Origin: an uncultured Clostridia bacterium
Lineage (GTDB): Bacteria > Bacillota > Clostridia > Oscillospirales > Oscillospiraceae
Reading direction: 5' to 3'
DNA: 5,053 nucleotides
Assembly (NCBI GenBank): GCA_938023775.1
Contig: CALJDB010000200.1
Location: 1-5,053 of the forward strand
Under the pieces are notes generated by a model that saw nothing but the letters and a program-made list of their open reading frames with translations, had not been told where the DNA came from and made no database searches. Numbering within the stretch: position 1 is the first letter of the stretch; each line of letters starts with the position of its first letter. Shown here piece by piece: positions 1 through 5,053 of the stretch. A program made the position numbers and the translations under genes.

Positions 1-111
1 GAGCCGGGGGACAGCGTGATGCTGCTCGCGGACCAGAAAAAGGGCGTCGCCATCGTGCCCTATGAGGAGCTGCGCTTTCCGGGCGCGGATATGGAGGCGG
101 AGGAAGAATGA
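1..111 (+). CDS. C-terminal end of a probable AbrB/MazE/SpoVT-family regulator (5' end outside window)
   Basis: Only the last 36 codons are present, ending at TGA 109-111. The peptide begins EPGDSVMLLADQKKGVAIVP and ends in a short acidic tail (MEAEEE). The pattern 'x-PGDSxxLLxDxxxGxAIV' is what I know from the second half of swapped-hairpin AbrB-type DNA-binding domains, where it follows a 'RGQIVIPxxAR' strand-helix segment that would lie upstream of this window. Such small regulators are commonly found directly ahead of ABC exporter genes in Firmicutes, which fits here. The stop codon overlaps the start of the ABC ATPase by four bases (ATGA, 108-111), so this is the first visible gene of a three-gene operon and may autoregulate it. 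The family call is recognition from a short fragment. The DNA-binding part is not visible, so another small protein cannot be excluded. Confidence 0.55.
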   Translation, partial: EPGDSVMLLADQKKGVAIVPYEELRFPGADMEAEEE

Positions 112-836
112 ACGCGATCGAGATTAAAGACCTACGCAAGACTTACGGCGCCGTCACCGCCGTGGACTGTCTGAAGCTTAGCGTCGGCGAGGGCGAGCTT
201 TTCGCGCTGCTCGGCGTGAACGGCGCAGGCAAGACGACGACGATCCGCATGCTGACGGGACTCGCCGCGCCGACGGGCGGAGACGCGCTGCTCTGCGGCA
301 GCAGCATCGTGCGCGAGCCGGAGGCGGTCAAGGCGCTGAGCGCCTGTTCCCCGCAGGAGACGGCGGTCGCGCCGAACCTGACCGTGCGGGAAAATCTGGA
401 GCTGATGGCGGGGATTTACGGCGTGGCGCAGCCGAAGCGCGCCGCAGAGACGATGATTGCGGAGATGAACCTCGGCGATGTCGCCGCGCGCCGGGCGCGG
501 ACGCTCTCCGGCGGCTGGCAGCGTCGGCTCAGCATTGCCATGGCGCTCATCACCGGACCGCGGGTGCTGTTTCTGGATGAGCCGACGCTCGGACTGGACG
601 TGCTCGCGCGGCGCGAGCTTTGGCAGCATATCCGCGCGCTGAAGGGCAAAATGACCATCGTTCTGACAACGCACTACATGGAGGAGGCGGAGAGCCTCAG
701 CGACCGCATCGGCGTGATGGCGCATGGGAAGCTGATCGCGGTCGGAACGGCGGCGGAGCTGATGGAGCGGACCGGAAAGACCACATTTGAGGACGCATTT
801 GTCGCCATCGCCGGCGGGGAAGGGGTGCAGGCATGA
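108..836 (+). CDS. ABC transporter ATP-binding protein (CcmA/DrrA-type export ATPase)
   Basis: This 242-residue protein is a single nucleotide-binding domain that would power export through the membrane protein encoded next. All expected motifs are present and intact: Walker A GVNGAGKT (36-43), Q-loop glutamine Q83, signature LSGGWQ (133-138), Walker B VLFLDEP (153-159, with D157 and catalytic E158), D-loop LGLD (161-164) and switch histidine H189. The order and spacing match the COG1131 multidrug/antibiotic/polysaccharide export group. The length fits a bare NBD and lacks the C-terminal extension of longer DrrA proteins. The ATG at 108 overlaps the upstream stop and has purine-rich Shine-Dalgarno-like runs ahead of it (GGAGG at 93-97 and 99-103). 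Its own TGA overlaps the permease start by four bases (833-836), indicating coupled translation and a 1:1 complex. Substrate cannot be inferred from sequence. The tryptophan in the signature (SGGW instead of SGGQ) is a variant I associate with this subgroup, not a defect. Confidence 0.97.
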   Translation: MNAIEIKDLRKTYGAVTAVDCLKLSVGEGELFALLGVNGAGKTTTIRMLTGLAAPTGGDALLCGSSIVREPEAVKALSACSPQETAVAPNLTVRENLELMAGIYGVAQPKRAAETMIAEMNLGDVAARRARTLSGGWQRRLSIAMALITGPRVLFLDEPTLGLDVLARRELWQHIRALKGKMTIVLTTHYMEEAESLSDRIGVMAHGKLIAVGTAAELMERTGKTTFEDAFVAIAGGEGVQA

Positions 837-1579
837 GAAGCGTATATTTTGCGCGCCGCGTGGCGAAGGAGCTGCTGCGCGATGTTCTGAGCTATATTTT
901 CTGCCTCGGCTTCCCGATTTTTATGCTGCTGCTGTTTGTCTGCATCAACAACGCGCTGCCCGCGGAGGCACGGCAGAGTGTGTTTGCCTTAAACTCCATC
1001 ACGCCGGGCATCGGCATGTTCGGACTGACCTTCATCATGCTCTTCACCGCGCTCCAGGTTTCGCGCGACCGGGAGAGCAGCCTGCTCCAGCGGCTTTTCA
1101 CCTCGCCGATGACGGCGGCGGACTTCCTGCTGGGTTACACGGCGCCGATCCTAGTCCTTGCCGCGGCGCAGGCGCTCATCTGCTTTGCTGCGGGCTGCGT
1201 CATCGGGCTTTTTACCGGGGAGCGGCTCAGCGTTCTGGGCTGCCTGCGTTCCATCGCCTCGCTTTTGCCGGGTGCGCTGCTTTTCATCGCACTGGGGCTG
1301 CTCGTCGGCAGCGTGATGAACGATAAGGCTGCGCCGGGCGTCACGAGCGCGCTCATCACGGGCGCGTCGCTGCTCGGCGGCGTCTGGATGCCGCTGGAGC
1401 AGATGCCGGGACTGCTGCGCGTCTGCCGCTGGCTGCCGTTTTACCCCTGCGTCCGCGCCGCGCGCAGCGCGATGGCGGGCGCCGGCTCCGTCTGGGGCGA
1501 CGAGGCGCTCGTCCTCGCTTACGCCGCCGTGTTCGCCGTCCTCGCCGTGCTGGCGTTCCGGAAAAAGATGAAGCAATAA
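833..1579 (+). CDS. ABC-2 type transporter permease
   Basis: This 248-residue integral membrane protein is the transmembrane partner of the preceding ATPase and probably works as a dimer. About six hydrophobic segments can be seen at residues 20-38, 59-77, 100-127, 142-162, 168-189 and 225-242. Between the second and third lies a charged cytoplasmic stretch (RDRESSLLQRLFTSPM, 78-93), which corresponds to the coupling region of ABC-2 permeases ('E..GTLE.L..TP' type). The segment GGVWMPLEQMP (182-192), followed by LPFYPCVRAAR (201-211), is the typical 'sG.ffPle.mP...lP......R' block before the last helix. The ATG at 833 is supported by GGGGAAGGGG at 816-825, seven bases upstream, and by the ATGA overlap with the ATPase stop. 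The protein ends with a basic cytoplasmic tail (FRKKMKQ). It is the last gene of its operon, with a terminator starting 19 bases after the stop. The exported substrate is unknown. Confidence 0.95.
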   Translation: MRSVYFARRVAKELLRDVLSYIFCLGFPIFMLLLFVCINNALPAEARQSVFALNSITPGIGMFGLTFIMLFTALQVSRDRESSLLQRLFTSPMTAADFLLGYTAPILVLAAAQALICFAAGCVIGLFTGERLSVLGCLRSIASLLPGALLFIALGLLVGSVMNDKAAPGVTSALITGASLLGGVWMPLEQMPGLLRVCRWLPFYPCVRAARSAMAGAGSVWGDEALVLAYAAVFAVLAVLAFRKKMKQ

Positions 1580-1598
1580 GAATGATATTTCCACCCAA

Positions 1599-1635
1599 AC
1601 CCGCCCGGCTTTTCTGCCGGACGGGTGATTTTTTT
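1599..1635 (+). terminator. Rho-independent terminator of the ABC transporter operon
   Basis: The 11-base arm ACCCGCCCGGC (1599-1609) pairs with GCCGGACGGGT (1616-1626) around the loop TTTTCT, with ten of eleven pairs Watson-Crick and one internal C-A mismatch. It is followed after two bases by seven T (1629-1635). A GC-rich stem plus T tract just downstream of the permease stop is a textbook intrinsic terminator. It separates the ABC operon from the next transcription unit. Confidence 0.92.
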
Positions 1636-1670
1636 GTGCAGAATGTCTGCGTGTCTCATCCTTTCGTCTA

Positions 1671-1699
1671 TTTACAAATCACCCTGCGAGGATTATAAT
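1671..1699 (+). promoter_or_regulatory. Sigma-A/sigma-70-type promoter for the LuxR-type regulator and MATE unit
   Basis: The -35 box is TTTACA (1671-1676, five of six consensus bases) and the -10 box is TATAAT (1694-1699, perfect). The spacer is the ideal 17 bases. Transcription would start near 1705-1707, giving a leader of about 33 bases before the TTG start at 1739. The -10 lies inside a perfect 10-base palindrome, GATTATAATC (1691-1700). The promoter stands 35 bases after the preceding terminator, in an A/T-richer island of otherwise very GC-rich DNA. No other promoter of this quality was seen in the window. Confidence 0.82.
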
Positions 1700-1720
1700 C
1701 AACGCGGATATTTTACGCAG

Positions 1721-1741
1721 AAGGGAGGGAAACGCGCCTTG
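1721..1741 (+). promoter_or_regulatory. Shine-Dalgarno site that fixes a TTG start for the LuxR-type gene
   Basis: The run AAGGGAGGG (1721-1729) is a strong Shine-Dalgarno match. The first in-frame start codon after it is TTG at 1739-1741, about ten bases from the GGGAGG core. In-frame candidates further upstream, such as the GTG at 1625, lie upstream of the -35 box and inside the terminator, so they would not be on the mRNA made from the 1671-1699 promoter. The protein similarity to the family also begins only after this TTG. Confidence 0.75.
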
Positions 1742-2956
1742 AATACCGACGAGATCGTTATCGCGCCCGCGCTCCGCACCGGCTTCGCCGCGGCTCTGGA
1801 GCGGGGCAGAGCGGTGCTTTTCTCCGCGCCCTGCGGCTATGGGAAGACCGCGGTCGCCCGCGCGCTGCTCGCCGGACGGCGGACGGCTTATGCCGACGCC
1901 CGTGCGGCGGACTTTACCCTGCCGGACGCTTGCGGCGACTGGGACACGCTGCTGCTCGATGAGCTGCCCGCCCTGCGCGGGGAGGACTGCCGCGCGCTCT
2001 GCGCCCTGCTGCGCGACGCGCCGGATAAGCGCTTTGTGCTGCTCTCGCGCGGTCCGGTCCCCGGCTGGCTGCTGCCGCTCCGGGCGGCGGGGGGACTTGC
2101 GGTTTTTTCCCGTGCCGCACTGGCGCTGGGGCAAGACGAGGCGCTGCGCCTCCTCCGCGCGCGAGGCGCGGAACCGGCGGCGGGGCAAATAAACGACATC
2201 CTGCGCCGCACGGAGGGCTGCCCGCTCGCGCTTATCCTCGCCGCTCCCCATCTGCGGAGCGGCGGCTATACGGAGGAGACCGCCGCGGCGGTGCGCGCGG
2301 AGCTTTTCGACTATTTTGACACGGCGATTTTCCGCCGCTTCGACGCGGGGCTCCGGCGCTTTTTGCTGCACCTCGCGCCTTACGGACGCTTTGATCTGCG
2401 CCTTGCCGACCGCGTTTGCGGCGGCGGGGCGGGAGAGCTGCTTGACCGGCTGATGGGCGAGTCCGCCCTTCTCTGCGGCGACGGCGTGGACGCTTATCGC
2501 TTCCACCCCTTTTTCCGTGACTTTCTGCTCTGGGAGGCGGAACGGGAGCTCGGCGAGCGGGAGCGCGCCGCGCTGCTGGACCGCGCCGGCAGCTATTATG
2601 AGCGCCGCGGCGAAATGACTGTTATGTCCGCGCCGGGGACCGCGAAAAGGCGGCGGCGGAGCTGGAGCGCTGCGCCGATCCCGGACCGGAGTCTGCGGAG
2701 CTGCCCGCCCTCGCACGCTGCTGCGACGCGCTGCCGGAGACGGAATACCGCCGCTCCTCGGGGCTGCTGCGCGCGCTCGCTATGCTGCGCGCCCGACAGG
2801 GGGACTATGCCGCGGCGGAGCGTGCTTACCGGGACTTGTCCGCTCTCTCCGAGCCCGGCGCGCTGCGCTGGCTGGCTCTCTCTCTTCCACAGCGAACGGC
2901 GGCGGAGCTTGCCGCAGCGCTCGCGCAGGAGGGGGAGATACCGCCTGTCCCGCTGA
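1739..2956 (+). CDS. N-terminal ATPase fragment of the LuxR/MalT-like regulator, with out-of-frame tail
   Basis: From the TTG start this frame gives 405 residues, of which about the first 293 look genuine. Visible features, numbered from the TTG, are Walker A APCGYGKT (30-37), Walker B TLLLDE (70-75), a downstream FVLLSRGPVP strand resembling the 'lltSR..P' segment, the motif TEGCPLALILAA (the 'TeGwPlal.laa' signature of MalT/LuxR ATPases), and YRFHPFFRDFLLWE, matching the 'yRfH.lfrdfL' block that ends the winged-helix part. After YYERRGE the reading frame no longer resembles the family. The last 112 or so residues are dominated by Arg, Ser, Pro and Cys and are best read as the shadow of the true frame. 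If translated as is, the product would be an ATPase without sensor repeats or DNA-binding domain, probably inactive as an activator. Confidence 0.7.
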   Translation: MNTDEIVIAPALRTGFAAALERGRAVLFSAPCGYGKTAVARALLAGRRTAYADARAADFTLPDACGDWDTLLLDELPALRGEDCRALCALLRDAPDKRFVLLSRGPVPGWLLPLRAAGGLAVFSRAALALGQDEALRLLRARGAEPAAGQINDILRRTEGCPLALILAAPHLRSGGYTEETAAAVRAELFDYFDTAIFRRFDAGLRRFLLHLAPYGRFDLRLADRVCGGGAGELLDRLMGESALLCGDGVDAYRFHPFFRDFLLWEAERELGERERAALLDRAGSYYERRGEMTVMSAPGTAKRRRRSWSAAPIPDRSLRSCPPSHAAATRCRRRNTAAPRGCCARSLCCAPDRGTMPRRSVLTGTCPLSPSPARCAGWLSLFHSERRRSLPQRSRRRGRYRLSR

Positions 2957-3966
2957 CCGGCGGCAGAGCGAGCGCCTTGAACGGCGCGCACGACCTCTCT
3001 GCGCTTACCGAGGCGGAGCTCGCCGCGCTCGCGCCGCGGATCGATGCGCTGCCCGGCTGCTTCGGCGCGGGGGCATGCCTTTGCGCGGAGCGGCGTTTTT
3101 TGGCGGGTGGAGACATTTCCATGCTGCTTCCGCCGCTGCTTGCCGATATGCGCGAGGTCCGGCGCCGCTTCGCGCCGGAGACAGAGCTTGCCGCCTCCGC
3201 GCTGCTTGCGCGCGTGCGCTTGGACGCGGGACGTCCCGCGGAGGCGCGGCGCAGCATGGAAACCCTTCGCGCCCGGCTTATATCGACGGGGGAGTCGCGC
3301 CTGCTGCCCACCGTAGACGCGCTGACGCTCCAGATCGATCTCCGCGGCGCCGCCGCGGAAGCCGCAGCGCGCACTTATCTGCGCGACAGCGCGCCGGCCG
3401 GTCCAATCGCGGACGTCTGGCAGCTCGGGCTCTATCTGACCCGCGCGATGGCGGAGCTCGCCCTCGGTCGGGATGCCGACGCGCTCGAAACGCTTGCACC
3501 GCTCCCTGCAATCTGCGAAGCCTGCCATCGCAGGATAGACGGCGTGACCGCCTCGCTGCTGCGCGCCGCGGCGCTCCGGCGGCTGGGGCGTCCATGGGAG
3601 GCGGAAGCTGCCGGAGCGCTTGACAAAGCGGAGGCGCAGGGGCTCTGCCGCGCGGTGAGCGCGCTGGGTGCGGCTGTGCTGCCCCTGCTGGGCGACCGCC
3701 GCGGCGCGCTGGCGGACGCCGTGCGCGAGCAGACGGCTAATTTCCCGTCCTTCCTCTGCGCACCCGCCCCCGCCGCAGCCGTCCCGCTCACCGCGGCGGA
3801 AAAACAGGTCCTGCGCTTGCTCGCCGAGGGGCGCAGCAACGCGGAAATCGCTGAGGCGCTCGGCGTCGGACTGCCGACCGTGAAGACCCACGTCAGCCAT
3901 ATCCTGAAAAAGCTCGGACTTTCCCGCCGCGCCGAGGCGCGGGCGGCAGCCGGGCGGTTTCTGTGA
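2782..3966 (+). CDS. C-terminal TPR-like and LuxR helix-turn-helix fragment of the regulator
   Basis: This frame is open from 2602 to the TGA at 3964-3966. The first ATG in it is at 2782, giving 394 residues, but no Shine-Dalgarno sequence precedes that ATG, so independent initiation is doubtful. The family-like sequence already starts upstream (YVRAGDREKAAAELE from 2623), which shows that the piece belongs to the preceding ATPase gene. The middle is Ala/Leu-rich helical sequence with repeated 'AE.AYRDL'- and 'GR..EARR'-like units, consistent with TPR-type sensor repeats. Residues 335-394 form a complete LuxR/GerE helix-turn-helix: PLTAAEKQVLRLLAEGRSNA, EIAEALGVGLPTVKTHVSHI and the LKKLGL end, with the conserved E of the first helix and the TVKTHV recognition helix intact. 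The MATE gene follows 32 bases later. If this piece were made alone it could bind DNA without ATP control. Confidence 0.72.
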   Translation: MLRARQGDYAAAERAYRDLSALSEPGALRWLALSLPQRTAAELAAALAQEGEIPPVPLTGGRASALNGAHDLSALTEAELAALAPRIDALPGCFGAGACLCAERRFLAGGDISMLLPPLLADMREVRRRFAPETELAASALLARVRLDAGRPAEARRSMETLRARLISTGESRLLPTVDALTLQIDLRGAAAEAAARTYLRDSAPAGPIADVWQLGLYLTRAMAELALGRDADALETLAPLPAICEACHRRIDGVTASLLRAAALRRLGRPWEAEAAGALDKAEAQGLCRAVSALGAAVLPLLGDRRGALADAVREQTANFPSFLCAPAPAAAVPLTAAEKQVLRLLAEGRSNAEIAEALGVGLPTVKTHVSHILKKLGLSRRAEARAAAGRFL

Positions 3967-3998
3967 CCACACACACCCGGAAAGGAGCCACCCCGCCC

Positions 3999-5053
3999 AT
4001 GAAACGAAGCTACACGCCCGTCCCGCCGGACCGCGACCCAAAGGTGCTCGGCATCTTCACGCGCGATAAAAGCTTTTACCGCACGTTTTTCCCCCTGCTT
4101 TTCGTCATCGTGCTCCAGCAGCTCGCCGCGCTCGCGGTCAACCTTGCCGACAATATCATGCTCGGCCGCTACACGGAGCTCGCCCTCTCCGGCGCGACGC
4201 TCGTCAACCAGCTCCAGTTCGCGCTCCAGCAGATCGCGGCGGGCATCGGGCTCGGCATCGTCGTCCTCTCCGCCCAGTACTGGGGTCAGCGCCGCACGGG
4301 GCCGATCAAGAAGATCATCAACATCGGCGTCAAGACCGGCTTCCTCGTCGGCGTCGTGTTCTTCGCGCTCTCCAAGGCGCTGCCGACCGGCGTTCTGTCC
4401 CTTTTCACGAACGACGACGCCGTCATCGCTGAGGGTGCGCGCTATCTGCGCGTTATCTGCTGGACTTACCTCGTTTTCTCCGTCTCCAACTCGCTTATGT
4501 ATTCCCTTCAGGGCGTCGAGACCGCCGCGATCGGCACCGTGATGAGTCTCACCACCATCTGCATCAACATCTGCCTGAACTACTGCTTCATTTACGGCAA
4601 TTTCGGCGCGCCGGAGCTCGGCATTGTCGGCGCCGCGGTCGCCACGCTCGTGAGCCGTATCGTGGAGCTCATTATCATCCTCGTCTACGTCCTCTTCATC
4701 GACAAAAAGCTGAAAATGCGCCTCGGCGAGCTGCTGGGCTTCGATTTCACCTATCTGCGCGACTATGTGCGCGTCGCCGCGCCCATCGCGCTCAGCGGAC
4801 TGCTCTGGGGCGTGGCGCAGGCGGCGCAGACCGCCGTTCTGGGCCATATCAGCGCCTCTGTCATTGCGGCAAACTCCATCGCCGTCATCGTGTTCCAGAT
4901 CTTCGCCGTCGTCGGCATGGCGAGCGCAAATGTCGCCTCCGTCACGATGGGCAAGACCATCGGGCAGGGGAGACTCGATATGGTGCGATCCTATTCCAAG
5001 ACGATGCAGGGCATATTCGTCCTCATCGGCGTGCTGTTCGGCAGCCTGATGTT
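3999..5053 (+). CDS. MATE-family multidrug/cation antiporter (NorM/DinF type), 3' end outside window
   Basis: An uninterrupted frame from ATG 3999 runs to the window end, giving 351 codons. Family members have about 450 residues and 12 membrane helices, so roughly the last quarter is missing. MATE proteins expel cationic drugs in exchange for Na+ or H+. About nine hydrophobic segments are visible (around 28-50, 66-92, 106-125, 150-171, 178-199, 207-232, 258-282, 287-313 and 334 to the end). Helix 1 contains NLADNIMLGR, with D51 at the position of the conserved acidic residue of NorM/PfMATE. LSAQYWGQ (90-97) and ELGIVGAAVATLVSR (206-220) are typical family blocks. A soluble 20-residue N-terminus precedes helix 1. 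AGGAG at 3983-3987 (11 bases ahead) supports this ATG over an in-frame GTG at 3963. There is no terminator or good promoter in the 32-base gap after the LuxR-type gene, so co-transcription with it is likely. The substrate is unknown. Confidence 0.96.
   Translation, partial: MKRSYTPVPPDRDPKVLGIFTRDKSFYRTFFPLLFVIVLQQLAALAVNLADNIMLGRYTELALSGATLVNQLQFALQQIAAGIGLGIVVLSAQYWGQRRTGPIKKIINIGVKTGFLVGVVFFALSKALPTGVLSLFTNDDAVIAEGARYLRVICWTYLVFSVSNSLMYSLQGVETAAIGTVMSLTTICINICLNYCFIYGNFGAPELGIVGAAVATLVSRIVELIIILVYVLFIDKKLKMRLGELLGFDFTYLRDYVRVAAPIALSGLLWGVAQAAQTAVLGHISASVIAANSIAVIVFQIFAVVGMASANVASVTMGKTIGQGRLDMVRSYSKTMQGIFVLIGVLFGSLM

Larger units (their letters stand above)
1739..3966 (+). pseudogene. LuxR-family ATP-binding (MalT-like) transcriptional regulator, interrupted by a frameshift
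   Basis: Read together, the two frames make one regulator of about 740-750 residues: an N-terminal STAND/AAA-type ATPase, a helical TPR-like middle and a C-terminal LuxR helix-turn-helix. MalT-like proteins are commonly some 800-900 residues, so this one is on the short side. Such proteins usually bind ATP and an inducer, oligomerise and activate transcription. The ATPase part runs in one frame up to YYERRGEM (ending 2617). The next family-like segment, DCYVRAGDREKAA, starts at 2617 in the frame one base back. That second frame has a stop at 2599-2601, so the shift must lie at or after 2602. The first frame turns into Arg/Ser/Pro-rich sequence after about 2625. No convincing slippery heptamer is present, which argues against programmed frameshifting. 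Possible explanations are a real mutation (a decayed or phase-variant gene), a split pair of proteins, or a sequencing or assembly error. Confidence 0.78.

Noticed and set aside
133..138. Tryptophan in the ABC signature (SGGW; residue numbers of the ATPase) as a sign of a defective ATPase
   Set aside because: All other catalytic motifs are intact, and SGGW is a variant I recall in this ATPase subgroup, so it is not evidence of inactivation.
787..1326. Plus-strand open frame (179 codons) overlapping the end of the ATPase and the permease
   Set aside because: It is an alternate-frame shadow of the permease, which has a better start, clear membrane helices and coupled translation.
1625..1738. 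Upstream extension of the LuxR-type gene to the GTG at 1625
   Set aside because: The start would lie inside the terminator hairpin and upstream of the mapped-looking promoter. The Shine-Dalgarno site at 1721-1729 points to the TTG at 1739.
2602..2660. Programmed -1 ribosomal frameshifting as the explanation for the split regulator
   Set aside because: No slippery heptamer of the X-XXY-YYZ kind occurs in the window where the frames must switch. The only A run (AAAA at 2644-2647) lies downstream of the point where the second frame already matches the family.
1679..2716. Minus-strand open frame (345 codons) opposite the ATPase half of the regulator
   Set aside because: It is the antisense shadow of a frame with clear Walker A and B motifs. 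It covers the regulator's promoter and has no recognisable domain.
2596..4041. Long minus-strand open frame (481 codons) opposite the LuxR-type regulator
   Set aside because: Stop codons are rare on the antisense strand of such GC-rich DNA. The protein is Arg/Gln/Ala-rich without motifs, and the opposite strand carries a recognisable helix-turn-helix and helical repeats.
3432..4847. Long minus-strand open frame (471 codons) opposite the MATE gene and the end of the regulator
   Set aside because: It is antisense to two well-supported genes. Its composition (Asp/Glu/Arg/Ala-rich, low complexity) is what the complement of a hydrophobic GC-rich gene produces. No domain or family motif is recognisable.

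Overview
The window looks like a GC-rich stretch (roughly two-thirds G+C by eye) of a Gram-positive chromosome, probably a high-GC member of the Clostridia (Oscillospiraceae-like). The guess rests on purine-rich Shine-Dalgarno sites, a TTG start, a near-consensus housekeeping promoter, an intrinsic terminator with a T tract, and the flavour of the transporter proteins. All genes lie on the + strand and are tightly packed. No RNA genes, insertion sequences, CRISPR arrays or long repeats are visible.

Positions 1-1635 hold the end of one operon. It contains the last 36 codons of a probable AbrB/MazE/SpoVT-type swapped-hairpin regulator (1-111), an ABC-type export ATPase (108-836) and its ABC-2 membrane partner (833-1579). 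Each pair of neighbours is joined by a 4-base ATGA stop/start overlap, so translation is probably coupled. A clear rho-independent terminator at 1599-1635 closes the unit. This is a small regulator + NBD + TMD exporter module of unknown substrate.

Positions 1636-5053 hold a second transcription unit. A near-consensus promoter (TTTACA, 17 bp, TATAAT) at 1671-1699 drives a large LuxR-family ATP-binding (MalT-like) regulator with a TTG start at 1739. The regulator is followed after 32 bases, with no terminator between, by a MATE-family multidrug/sodium antiporter starting at 3999 and running off the window end. The regulator gene is interrupted. The ATPase half is in one frame, and the TPR-like and helix-turn-helix half is in the frame one base back. 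The shift falls within about 2602-2625. Family alignment from memory suggests roughly 13 bases are missing there rather than a single base, so a real small deletion is plausible, although an assembly error cannot be excluded.

I see no previously undescribed system. The point most worth a second look is the broken activator-type regulator directly upstream of, and probably co-transcribed with, an efflux pump.
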